Shown here in pieces: positions 17,700 through 24,788 of a stretch of 50,261 nucleotides of DNA. Position 1 is the stretch's first letter; every line of letters begins with the position of its first letter. This DNA is from an uncultured bacterium (GTDB lineage Bacteria > Verrucomicrobiota > Kiritimatiellia > PWTM01): assembly GCA_937935255.1 (NCBI GenBank), contig CALGXT010000069.1, forward strand, positions 1-50,261, read 5' to 3'. The notes under the pieces are model-generated. The model was not told where the DNA came from, did no database searches, and was given only the letters and a program-made list of their open reading frames with translations. Position numbers and translations under genes: made by a program.

Positions 17700-17753
17700 G
17701 TCGTATGCGTCGTATGGGTTCCGAAATAGCGAATCGCCGCGCGCCGGGCAAGA

Positions 17754-18026
17754 TCAATCCGCGGCCGCCGCGCGGCATTCGCGTTTGACCTCCGCGGGAA
17801 TCAACGCGAGGGCGAGTCCGATGAGACCGGGCACGACCAGCAGATCGTCCAATTGGCCCAGGATCGGGATCGCGTCGGGGATGAGGTCCACGGGCGAGAC
17901 GAGATACGCCAGCGCCGCGCCGAGCAGCCAGCGGGAGGCGCGCGGCGTGCGCCGGTGCCGCAGGAGCGCGCGGTAGAAGGATATTTCCCGTCGGATGCGC
18001 GCCATCATTCGCCTCGGCCCGTTCAT
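17754..18026 (-). CDS. DUF1232 (YkvA-like) small membrane protein
   Basis: This protein has 90 residues if started at the ATG at 18026. The motif LVSPVDLIPDAIPILGQLDD (about 48-67) is the DUF1232 signature, flanked by hydrophobic stretches. A longer frame exists to 18107, but that would overlap the end of the rhomboid gene; the chosen start leaves a 13-bp gap and matches usual family size. Function is unknown in the family. It is the last gene of the kinase-azoR-rhomboid run. Confidence 0.82.
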   Translation of the reverse strand: MNGPRRMMARIRREISFYRALLRHRRTPRASRWLLGAALAYLVSPVDLIPDAIPILGQLDDLLVVPGLIGLALALIPAEVKRECRAAAAD

Positions 18027-18039
18027 GGTCGGCGCCGAA

Positions 18040-18822
18040 TCAGCCGCGCGGGACGCGGCGGCTGGCGGCTTCGAGGGTGGCGCGCTCGCGGCGGGTGAGA
18101 CGGTCAATGCCCTCGCGCGCGACTTTGTCGAGGATGCGGTCTACCTCCGCCAGGTCCACTGCTCCGGAGACCGTTCCCGAGGAGCGTCGCGGCCGGAGGG
18201 ACAACGCGAGGGAGAAACCGCGCGCGTTGACGGCGGCATAAATCGCGCCGGCGATGCCGCCGGCCAGGTGGGCCGAGTGCGCGATGCCGCCCTCGACGCC
18301 CTGAATAAGATAGAGCAATTCGACTACGCCGAAGATCACCGCCAGCACCCAGGCCTTGAAGGTTACGAACGGCAGGAAGAGCAGGCTCACGGGGCGGTTG
18401 GGATAGATCGTCGCGAATGCGGCGATCACTCCGAAGACCGCGCCCGACGCGCCCAGACAGAACTGGCGGGGACTGATCAACACGAATCCGACGCCGCCAA
18501 GGATGCCGCTCAACAGGTAGAGCGCGGCGAAGTGGCGCGATCCCATGGCGCGCTCGGTTTCGGGACCGAGCGAGTAGAGCGCGAACATGTTCATCAAAAG
18601 ATGCGAGAGGTTGCCGTGCAGGAACTGGTAGGTCAGCAATTGCCAAATCCAGCCCGCGCGCAATCCCATGCCGCTGAGGGCGAACAGAGCGGTATACACC
18701 CGACCATATCCGGACACCTGCGCCAGGATTTGCAGGATGAACACGACGCCGTTCGCGATGAGCAGGTTGCGGACCGTGCGTGGAAAACCGCTCTCGCGAT
18801 ACCAGGTGTGCGACTCGAGCAT
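18040..18822 (-). CDS. Rhomboid family intramembrane serine protease
   Basis: This 260-residue protein has about six transmembrane helices. The catalytic serine is Ser126 in GASGA and the catalytic histidine His185 in AHLAGG. The HGNLSHLLMNM segment (69-79) carries the conserved His and Asn of the rhomboid fold. It should cleave transmembrane substrates in the inner membrane. A non-membrane tail of about 60 residues contains an Arg-rich patch and REGIDRLTRRERATLE, similar to C-terminal tails of related rhomboids. It starts 6 bp after the azoreductase stop. Confidence 0.93.
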   Translation of the reverse strand: MLESHTWYRESGFPRTVRNLLIANGVVFILQILAQVSGYGRVYTALFALSGMGLRAGWIWQLLTYQFLHGNLSHLLMNMFALYSLGPETERAMGSRHFAALYLLSGILGGVGFVLISPRQFCLGASGAVFGVIAAFATIYPNRPVSLLFLPFVTFKAWVLAVIFGVVELLYLIQGVEGGIAHSAHLAGGIAGAIYAAVNARGFSLALSLRPRRSSGTVSGAVDLAEVDRILDKVAREGIDRLTRRERATLEAASRRVPRG

Positions 18823-18828
18823 GCGGAA

Positions 18829-19509
18829 TCAGACCGTGGCCGCGGGCGCTTCCGCGAGGGCCATCTCGGCGACCTCCTCCGCGGCCTCCACGGCGGCCTC
18901 CATGGCCGTTTGTTTGCGCTCCGCATGATCTTGAAAACCGAGCGCGTTCTGTCCGTCCGCCCACGCGATGGTCAGGTCGTTGATGCCGATGAAGCCGAAA
19001 ACCGCGGAGATTTCGGCGGTCAGCGCGTCGCGCGGATCGCCCTCCTGGTAGGCGCCGCCGGAAGAGACGAGCAGCACGATTTTACGGATATGATGCAGCG
19101 GCTTTACGGAAAAACCGCCGCCCTCGGCCGGCTCGAAGGCGAAGGTCAGATTGGGCGCGATGACCTGGTCAATCCAGGCCTTCAATATGGCCGGCACGCT
19201 GAAATTCCACATCGGGAGCGTCAGCACCAGCACATCGGCCGCATTGAAAAGTTCGGCGTGGCGGACCGCATAGGCCGTCGCATTCTTTTCGGCTTTGGTG
19301 GGGGCGTAGCCGGGGTTCATCAGCGGCATCCACAGCGCCCGAAACGCAGGGTAGTCGAGGAAGGGCGGGGGATCCTGGTAGAGGTCCACGTTGTTGAGCT
19401 CGGCGTCGGGATATTTCTGGACGAGCTCCGACATGAACTCGGCCGACAATTGCTTCGAGACCGACTCCTCCACCGGTTTCGGATTCGCGCAGATATGCAA
19501 TATATTCAT
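18829..19509 (-). CDS. azoR: FMN-dependent NADH-azoreductase
   Basis: This 226-residue flavodoxin-fold oxidoreductase begins MNILHICANPKP, where homologues bind the FMN phosphate. The motif LPMWNFSVPAILKAWIDQV (about 98-116) is highly characteristic of AzoR/quinone reductases. It probably reduces quinones or azo compounds in the cytoplasm with NADH. GGAAGGA precedes the ATG at a good distance. The last 25 residues are unusually Ala/Glu-rich. It lies 33 bp after the kinase stop. Confidence 0.92.
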   Translation of the reverse strand: MNILHICANPKPVEESVSKQLSAEFMSELVQKYPDAELNNVDLYQDPPPFLDYPAFRALWMPLMNPGYAPTKAEKNATAYAVRHAELFNAADVLVLTLPMWNFSVPAILKAWIDQVIAPNLTFAFEPAEGGGFSVKPLHHIRKIVLLVSSGGAYQEGDPRDALTAEISAVFGFIGINDLTIAWADGQNALGFQDHAERKQTAMEAAVEAAEEVAEMALAEAPAATV

Positions 19510-19542
19510 CAGATTTCCTTCCGTCTCTTCCGTTGTGCCGCC

Positions 19543-20745
19543 TCAAAAAAACACACTCTCCGCGGCGGGCGACCCCGCCGGCGCCGTGAACAGTTTGGCC
19601 ATATAGCTCTCGAGGTCCCGGTCGTACTCGGAATCTTTGCCGAGAATAGTAAGTTGTTTGTGCAGTAATGCAAGCCCTCCGCTGCCCGATTCGGCGTCCT
19701 GCGCGGAGGCGAATCGGCGCGCGGGGTCGGGGTCAATGAATTTGAGCAGCATGTCCACGAAATCGCTGTTGCGCCGGACGTGCGGCGGGAGAAGGCCGGG
19801 CAGTTTTTTGGGCAGTTGCATCTTGAATTCGAGCATCGCGGCCTCGTTCATGCGGCTATAGTCGGTCAGCGCTTCGCCGCGCAGCAGCTCGATGCCGACG
19901 AGTCCGGTGCTGTAGATATCGGATTGGACGTAATAGCGCTCGCGGCGGTGGATTTCCGGCGCCATATAAACCGGGCTGCCGAGCAGGAAGGTGATGGGTT
20001 CGTTGACCTGCGTCGCGCGGCCGAAATCCACCATCTTCACATAGCCGAGCTTGTCGCACATGATGTTCGAGGGCTTCACATCGCCGTGGATGTAGCCGGT
20101 ATCGTGCAGGGCTTCGATGCCGCGGAGCGCCTGCCGCAGAATGTAAAGGGCCACGCCGGGTTGCACACGGAACTTGCCGTCCTCGAAGCGAAAGATCACG
20201 TCGGTGAAGCGCGACCATTCCTCGGGCGTCGAGCGCGCCTTGACCTTCTCGAAGTGGTTGCCGTAAAGCAGACGTTGAAGATCGAGCCCGTCAATCGCCT
20301 CCATCTGCACGTAGCCGATGCCGTCGTTCTCCTCATACACGTCGCGCCCGACGAGGTTCGGCGCGTTGAGCGATTGCAGCCGCGAGATTTGAGCGGCCAG
20401 CCGGCCCATGTCCGTCCAGTAGCGCTTGACGGTTTTGTAGATCGAAGGGTCGAACAGCTTGATGGCATGGCGCGTCCGGCAGCCCCGCGCGCCCTGACGG
20501 TAGCATAAGAACACAATACCCTGCCGCCCGCGCCCCAGCTCTCGGTCGAACTGATAGGCGACAGGATAATAGATGGCGCGGGCCTTGATGATCGCATTAT
20601 AATTGGCGATCAATTGCTCGACGCCGCGCCCGGCCCAGCGAGAGGGGACCTCGGCCTCCGCCGCCGGCGTGACCGCCTCGGTGACCGTTTCCCGCCCCGC
20701 GTCCCGTCCGGGCAACGCTTCCACATCTGGCCAAAGCACATCCAT
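19543..20745 (-). CDS. Serine/threonine protein kinase, eukaryote-like (non-RD)
   Basis: With the start at the ATG at 20745 the product is 400 residues. Kinase motifs are all visible: glycine-rich loop GRGRQG (71-76), ATP-lysine Lys96 in HAIKLF, catalytic loop HGDVKPSN (220-227), DFG (240-242) and the APE segment YMAPEIH. The catalytic Asp is preceded by Gly rather than Arg, so this is a non-RD kinase. An extended segment lies between the glycine loop and the catalytic loop. No transmembrane segment or sensor domain is seen, so it is cytoplasmic. The frame can be extended to a TTG at 20784, but that TTG is part of the putative -35 box. Confidence 0.9.
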   Translation of the reverse strand: MDVLWPDVEALPGRDAGRETVTEAVTPAAEAEVPSRWAGRGVEQLIANYNAIIKARAIYYPVAYQFDRELGRGRQGIVFLCYRQGARGCRTRHAIKLFDPSIYKTVKRYWTDMGRLAAQISRLQSLNAPNLVGRDVYEENDGIGYVQMEAIDGLDLQRLLYGNHFEKVKARSTPEEWSRFTDVIFRFEDGKFRVQPGVALYILRQALRGIEALHDTGYIHGDVKPSNIMCDKLGYVKMVDFGRATQVNEPITFLLGSPVYMAPEIHRRERYYVQSDIYSTGLVGIELLRGEALTDYSRMNEAAMLEFKMQLPKKLPGLLPPHVRRNSDFVDMLLKFIDPDPARRFASAQDAESGSGGLALLHKQLTILGKDSEYDRDLESYMAKLFTAPAGSPAAESVFF

Positions 20746-20756
20746 GACGGGCGGAT

Positions 20757-20784
20757 AGTGTACGGACGCCGGCGCGGAAGGCAA
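20757..20784 (-). promoter_or_regulatory. Promoter for the kinase operon
   Basis: Read on the minus strand: TTGCCT (20784-20779), a 16-bp spacer, TACACT (20762-20757). Each box matches four of six consensus bases. Transcription would start only about 4-5 nt before the ATG at 20745, giving an almost leaderless mRNA. Confidence 0.5.
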
Positions 20785-20839
20785 TGCGATTCGCGTCAGC
20801 CAAACCTCGCCGGATACCTGCGGTAAGGGTGCCTATTGC

Positions 20840-20879
20840 CTGTCCCCAATCGCTCGGGGACAGTGCGCAGGGGACAGAG
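20840..20879. repeat. GGGACAG hairpin and repeat
   Basis: CTGTCCCC (20840-20847) and GGGGACAG (20856-20863) form an 8-bp stem with an 8-nt loop; GGGACAGAG follows at 20871-20879. It belongs to the same family as 153-186, 422-467, 29862-29960 and 30003-30264. No T-tract follows, so I do not call it a terminator. Confidence 0.6.
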
Positions 20880-21025
20880 ATGAACTCGTAAGTCTTTGAC
20901 AGGCAACATTCGGCTTTTTTGACGGAGCGATGGGGGCGGGACGATGGGGACAGACAACCTGTGGCCATCAGAGGCCCTTGAGTGGAACGGAAGATGTCTG
21001 CGTTGTCCATTTTTTTGCTTGTAGG

Positions 21026-21039
21026 TGAACGATCGTTCA
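21026..21039. promoter_or_regulatory. Putative LexA operator (GAAC-N4-GTTC type)
   Basis: TGAACGATCGTTCA is a perfect 14-bp palindrome 44 bp before the lexA ATG. It fits the GAAC-N4-GTTC SOS box known from Bacillus and relatives. A possible -35 (TTGCTT, 21015-21020) lies just upstream and an A/T-rich TTATAT (21041-21046) just downstream, so a bound repressor would block the promoter. Autorepression is inferred from position. Confidence 0.65.
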
Positions 21040-21083
21040 TTTATATGGTCGAGCAACGGGATATACGCGAAAGGACTGATGCC

Positions 21084-21671
21084 ATGCCGCGAACTCTCAA
21101 TATCGGCGAGCGCGTTCGGGCGCTGCGGGTCTTTCTCCGAAATGAAGGTCGGCTGCCGTCCTACGACGAAATGAGGGCGATCTTCCAGTATCGCTCTAAA
21201 AACGCTGTTTTCGGCGTCGTACGAAAGCTGGTCGAGCTTGGCTATCTCCGGCGCGGGGCGGGGGGGCGTTTGGCGCCGACCCCGCGCCTGTCGGCGGCGA
21301 CCCGACTGCTGGGCGCCGTCGCGGCGGGTTTCCCTTCGCCCGCCGAAGAGGAACTCGTCAACACCATGAGCCTCGATGAATTTCTCGTCGAGCGGCCGGA
21401 AGCGACCTTTCTGCTCACGGTCAGCGGCGATTCGATGATCGAGGCCGGCATTCAGCCGGGCGATCTGGTGCTGGTGGAGAAAGGACGCACGCCGCGCAAC
21501 GGCGACATCGTCGTCGCGCAAGTGGACGACGAATGGACCCTGAAATATTTTCGCCGCGATGCGGACGGCGTTCATCTCGATCCGGCCAATAGCGCCTACG
21601 CGCCCATCCGACCGAAACGCTCGCTCGTCGTCGGCGGCGTGGTGCGGGCCGTCGTCCGAAAATACCCGTGA
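21084..21671 (+). CDS. lexA: LexA family transcriptional repressor
   Basis: With the start at the ATG at 21084 (AAGGA upstream) the product has 195 residues, the usual LexA length. An N-terminal winged-helix segment (about 1-65) includes RLPSYDEMRAIFQYRSKNAV. The self-cleavage site is Ala81-Gly82 in VAAGFPSP; the catalytic dyad is Ser117 (SGDSM) and Lys155 (WTLKYF). It should repress SOS genes and cleave itself when RecA is activated. The frame extends upstream to 20982 but would run through the operator. The recognition helix differs from the E. coli-type protein, in line with the different operator. Confidence 0.92.
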   Translation: MPRTLNIGERVRALRVFLRNEGRLPSYDEMRAIFQYRSKNAVFGVVRKLVELGYLRRGAGGRLAPTPRLSAATRLLGAVAAGFPSPAEEELVNTMSLDEFLVERPEATFLLTVSGDSMIEAGIQPGDLVLVEKGRTPRNGDIVVAQVDDEWTLKYFRRDADGVHLDPANSAYAPIRPKRSLVVGGVVRAVVRKYP

Positions 21672-21758
21672 ACCGCGCGTTCTTTCCTGTTTGATTTCGC
21701 AAGGCCGAGCGCCGATACTGCAAGCCGCGGGCGCGAGGCGTCCGCGAAGGAGACGTTT

Positions 21759-22388
21759 ATGCGAAGGACAGGGATCGTTTTTGCGAGCGTGGTGATCATC
21801 GCAGCGTCGGCGGCGCGCGCACAATCGGAAGCGCCGACGTCCGCCGACCCCGTCGAGTGGTCCGTGGAAGTTTCGTATCGCCAGCTCGGACTCGGGGACT
21901 TTGACGTCTATAAAAACAGCATCGCGGTCGAAGCCCAGCACCGAAACTGGTTTTGGAGCAACCACGGCGTCGCATTCGCGGCGGGCGCGGAGCGGATAAC
22001 GACCGATTCCGGCAGCCGGGACTGGGCCGGCCGTCCCAGTGGCGAGTTGAATCTTTTCTCGGTCGGTCTTTCCTGGGTGGGATTGATCTTTGAGGGCGAG
22101 AGCGATGTGTGGACCGTCGAGGCCGGCTTGCGGTTTCATTGGGCGCAATCCGACCTCAAACTGCGGGTCGGGCCGGACGATCGCAACGTCGAAGTCGGCA
22201 ACGGGTTGACCGGTTTGCTGGCGCTGGGCTATGAGCGGCGGCTGACGGAGACCCTGTCGCTGACCGTCGGCTTGAGCTATCGGCCGGACATCCTCGTCGG
22301 CGACGCCGAATTCGAGGGCGGCGGCAAACTTCGCGACAATAAACTCGAGGCCTGGGGCGCGCACCTCGGCCTGCGTTGGCGCCTATGA
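21759..22388 (+). CDS. Predicted outer-membrane beta-barrel-like protein
   Basis: No named family is recognised for this 209-residue exported protein. A signal peptide covers the first 21 residues (hydrophobic core IVFASVVIIAASA, cleavage near ARA-QS). The rest is rich in alternating beta-strand patterns with aromatic residues, such as WSVEVSYRQLGLG and TVEAGLRFHWAQSDL, and ends in LGLRWRL. A C-terminal aromatic-containing strand is typical of small outer-membrane barrels. AGGAGA lies before the ATG. hisB starts inside its stop codon (ATGA), so the two are translationally coupled despite unrelated roles. Confidence 0.7.
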   Translation: MRRTGIVFASVVIIAASAARAQSEAPTSADPVEWSVEVSYRQLGLGDFDVYKNSIAVEAQHRNWFWSNHGVAFAAGAERITTDSGSRDWAGRPSGELNLFSVGLSWVGLIFEGESDVWTVEAGLRFHWAQSDLKLRVGPDDRNVEVGNGLTGLLALGYERRLTETLSLTVGLSYRPDILVGDAEFEGGGKLRDNKLEAWGAHLGLRWRL

Positions 22389-22999
22389 CCTCCCGTGCTG
22401 CCGATGCTCCCGCGCCGCGCCGCGCCGAGGTCCGGCGGACAACGCGCGAGACGGATATCGCCGTCCGCCTCGATGTGGACGGCGAAGGGGCCTCCACAAT
22501 CGAGACGGGGATTCCGTTCCTCAACCACATGCTGGAGTTGTTCGCAAAGCACGGTCTGTTCGATCTCACGATCCGCGCGACGGGCGATTTGGCCGTGGAT
22601 TACCATCACACGGTCGAGGACCTGGGCTTGGTGCTGGGGGACGCGCTGAATCAGGCGCTCGGTGACCGCAAGGGTATCGTCCGCTACGGTTGGGCTGCGC
22701 TGCCGATGGACGAGTCGCTGAGTCTCGTGGCGGTGGATTTGGGCGGACGTCCTTTCCTCGTCTATGAAATCGCCAACCGCACAAAGCGCATTCGCGATTT
22801 CAATGTCGGTCTGATCGAGGAATTCTTCCGCGCTTTCGTGACGCAGGCGCGCATGAACCTGCACATCGCGCACTTGTACGGGCGCGAGCCGCACCACGCC
22901 TACGAGTCGGTGTTCAAAGGCGTCGCGCGGGCGCTCTCCGCCGCGTGCGCGCGCGACCCGCGGGTGCGCGGCGTGCCCTCCAGCAAGGGCGTACTCTGA
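22385..22999 (+). CDS. hisB: Imidazoleglycerol-phosphate dehydratase
   Basis: HisB catalyses the sixth step of histidine biosynthesis. The 204-residue product is monofunctional, as in most non-enteric bacteria. Metal-binding motifs are clear: FLNHMLELFAKHG, DYHHTVEDLGLVLG and HHAYESVFKG. RKGIVRYG and MDESL are also family blocks. The ATG at 22385 overlaps the previous stop; a TTG at 22376 would add three residues. No other his gene is in this window, so hisB is detached from the his operon here. It lacks the phosphatase domain, so a separate histidinol-phosphatase is needed. Confidence 0.96.
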   Translation: MTSRAADAPAPRRAEVRRTTRETDIAVRLDVDGEGASTIETGIPFLNHMLELFAKHGLFDLTIRATGDLAVDYHHTVEDLGLVLGDALNQALGDRKGIVRYGWAALPMDESLSLVAVDLGGRPFLVYEIANRTKRIRDFNVGLIEEFFRAFVTQARMNLHIAHLYGREPHHAYESVFKGVARALSAACARDPRVRGVPSSKGVL

Positions 23000-23025
23000 T
23001 CCCGCCGGCGGCGGAGCGCGGAACC

Positions 23026-24336
23026 GTGGCGATCCTTGCGCGATGGCGGGAGCGGCTGAAGGCCGATCCTTTCCTTCGCGACAGCGTGCTTTTGTGGTTT
23101 TCCGCGCAGTTCGGCAATGCGGCGAACCTGCTGTTTCAACTGGCGATGTTTCGCCGGTTGCCTGTCGCCGAGTATGGCGCATTGATGGCGGTGACGGGCG
23201 CTACGCTTTCCGCCGCGTTGCCCCTGGAGTCGCTTCGCGCGGCAGTCGCGCGGCAGATCGCCGCGGCCGCGGCCGACGGCGCGGATGTGGCCCGGCTGCG
23301 CCGGATACTGGCGCGGTGGACTCTCGGCCCGACGGTCGCCGCGGCGGCGATTGTCGTCCTGGGATGGGCGGGCGCCGATGCGCTGGCGGCGCGGTGGACC
23401 CTGGCGGATCGGTCGCTCGTTCCCATCGGCGCCGCCGCACTGGCGGCGTCGCTCTTTCCGGCCCTGCTGGGCGGAACCCTGCAAGGTTTGCGGCGGTTCG
23501 GATGGTATGCGGCGATCGGCCCCGCCTTTGGCTTCGGGCGCCTGGCGGCGGCGAGCCTCTTGGTGTTCGCGCTATCGGCGACGGCGGCGCCTGCGGCGGC
23601 AGGGCACGCCCTCGGCATCGCGGGCGCCGCGCTCGTCGGCGCGTTCGGGGTTCGCGCGGCGCTGGGGCGACCTCATGCAGGTTCCGCGACGGCTTCGAAC
23701 GCCTCCGCCGACGCGGGCTATTTTCTTCGAGGATTGCCGCCGCTGCTGGCCTTCGGTGTGCTGTTGAATGCCGACACGCCGTTGGCCAAGTTCGGTCTGA
23801 ATCCCGATATCGCCGGCGCCTTCGCGCGCGCGGCGACGATCGCGCGGACCATCATCTTTCTGCCCATGCCGATCGCAATGGCCGTTTTTCCCCGGATCGC
23901 CGCGCGCGTCGAATCGGCCGCGGAGCGACGCTGGCTGGAACGCCGCGCGGCGATTTGGACCGGAGCGATGGGGTTGGGGGCCGCCGCGGGCGTTTGCGCG
24001 CTGGCGGGTCCGCTCTGGAGTTTCTTCGCGGGGCGCGCGCCGACATCGGAGGAAACGAACCTCGTGCGAGTGCTGGCCCTGGCGATGGCGCCTCTTGCCG
24101 GGGTCTGGCTGCAACTCAATGTGTTGCTCGCGAAAGGCCGATGGAGAGCGGCCTTGTGGCTCCTGCCGCTCGCGGCGGCCTATGCGGCGATCGCGCTCCG
24201 GCCGGGCGCGACCCCCGGGCGCATTGCGCTCGCGCTGGGCTTTTGCGCCTGGGCTTCCTGGCCGGCGCTCGCGCTGGCCGGGGCCGCCGGGAGCGGATGC
24301 CGATGCGAAGGGAAAACGCGCGGCAAGCGTCCGTGA
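23026..24336 (+). CDS. Lipopolysaccharide/oligosaccharide flippase-like membrane protein
   Basis: This 436-residue protein has about 12 predicted transmembrane segments and the opening pattern FGNAANLLFQLAMFRRL, then EYGALMAVTGATLS, typical of Wzx-like O-antigen/polysaccharide flippases (MOP superfamily). It would move lipid-linked glycans across the inner membrane, in line with the O-antigen ligase and glycosyltransferases elsewhere in the window. A GTG start at 23026 is chosen, 26 bp after hisB with GGAG upstream; the frame runs back into hisB but that part is low-complexity. It is followed by a repeat-rich spacer. Confidence 0.8.
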   Translation: MAILARWRERLKADPFLRDSVLLWFSAQFGNAANLLFQLAMFRRLPVAEYGALMAVTGATLSAALPLESLRAAVARQIAAAAADGADVARLRRILARWTLGPTVAAAAIVVLGWAGADALAARWTLADRSLVPIGAAALAASLFPALLGGTLQGLRRFGWYAAIGPAFGFGRLAAASLLVFALSATAAPAAAGHALGIAGAALVGAFGVRAALGRPHAGSATASNASADAGYFLRGLPPLLAFGVLLNADTPLAKFGLNPDIAGAFARAATIARTIIFLPMPIAMAVFPRIAARVESAAERRWLERRAAIWTGAMGLGAAAGVCALAGPLWSFFAGRAPTSEETNLVRVLALAMAPLAGVWLQLNVLLAKGRWRAALWLLPLAAAYAAIALRPGATPGRIALALGFCAWASWPALALAGAAGSGCRCEGKTRGKRP

Positions 24337-24404
24337 GCGGTCCGGAAACGAGGTTGAGCGAAACTAAACCGCGCGTCTCCAATATCCGGATGCATGTTTC
24401 GGGA

Positions 24405-24434
24405 CTATCTCACACTTTCGAATGTGTGAGATAG
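24405..24434. repeat. Near-perfect 30-bp palindrome (CACACTTCG family, copy 2)
   Basis: The arms begin CTATCTCACAC and end GTGTGAGATAG around TTTCGAAT, with a single mismatched pair. It begins 68 bp after the flippase stop. Confidence 0.8.
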
Positions 24435-24475
24435 CCCGTGCGCGCATTCCAAGTCCTCTTGTTGTGGTCTGGGCG

Positions 24476-24520
24476 TCCAAGGCTTGGAAATCAAGCGTCC
24501 ATTTTTTCCAAGCCTTGGAA
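24476..24520. repeat. Two TTCCAAG-N-CTTGGAA palindromes
   Basis: TCCAAGGCTTGGA (24476-24488) and TTCCAAGCCTTGGAA (24506-24520) lie 17 bp apart. A half-site TTCCAAG is nearby (24447-24453). The same palindrome occurs twice before leuS (30342-30362 and 30377-30391). Confidence 0.75.
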
Positions 24521-24598
24521 GCCGTGAACGGAGGCGGCGTGTTCGCCTCTATTTTTATGTACCTATCAAGCAGTAGTTTAGACAAGTCATTCACGCAG

Positions 24599-24633
24599 GA
24601 GCGGCGGAAACTAGAAACGAAATCCTGCCGCTC
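24599..24633. other. Inverted repeat in the flippase/GH106 spacer
   Basis: GAGCGGCGG pairs with CCTGCCGCTC (one bulged base) around a 16-nt A-rich loop. No T-tract follows on either strand. Confidence 0.4.
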
Positions 24634-24692
24634 GCCATGCCGTCCGAGTTGAAAGTTCATTTGAGAAGTGTGATTCAAATGATAGTTTTACA

Positions 24693-24724
24693 ACTATCTC
24701 ACACCTTCGAAGGTGTGAGATAGT
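24693..24724. repeat. Perfect 32-bp palindrome (CACACTTCG family, copy 3)
   Basis: The left arm is ACTATCTCACACCTTC and the right arm is its exact reverse complement. A half-site, GAAGTGTGAT, lies at 24665-24674. The palindrome is 65 bp downstream of the end of the minus-strand GH106-like gene and might help end its transcript, but it lacks a T-tract. Confidence 0.85.
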
Positions 24725-24788
24725 CTGATTCGAGAGATCAATGTTTTTTTTGCGATGGGGCGGTCGGTCATTTCGGAGTTCGTTTGAA

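Larger units (their letters stand above)
20746..21083. other. Divergent kinase/lexA spacer
   Basis: This spacer holds the minus-strand kinase promoter (20757-20784), a GGGACAG hairpin and repeat (20840-20879), a further GGGGACAG near 20945, and the lexA promoter/operator region around 21015-21045. No gene is seen. Confidence 0.6.
24337..24788. other. Repeat-rich spacer between flippase and GH106-like gene
   Basis: Between the palindromes listed separately, the sequence is clearly more A+T-rich than its surroundings (for example 24540-24600 and 24735-24760). Short frames on either strand run through the palindromes and have no ribosome site. I see no gene; an old insertion is possible. Confidence 0.55.

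Noticed and set aside
17995-19668. 557-codon open frame on the plus strand
   Set aside because: It covers the rhomboid and azoreductase genes in antisense; those carry full motifs on the minus strand.
24364-24678. 104-codon frame in the flippase/GH106 spacer
   Set aside because: It is made mostly of palindrome sequence, has no ribosome site and no recognisable domain.
24693-24724. Palindrome as an intrinsic terminator
   Set aside because: The stem is strong, but there is no T-tract on either side at the right distance, and related palindromes lie far from gene ends.
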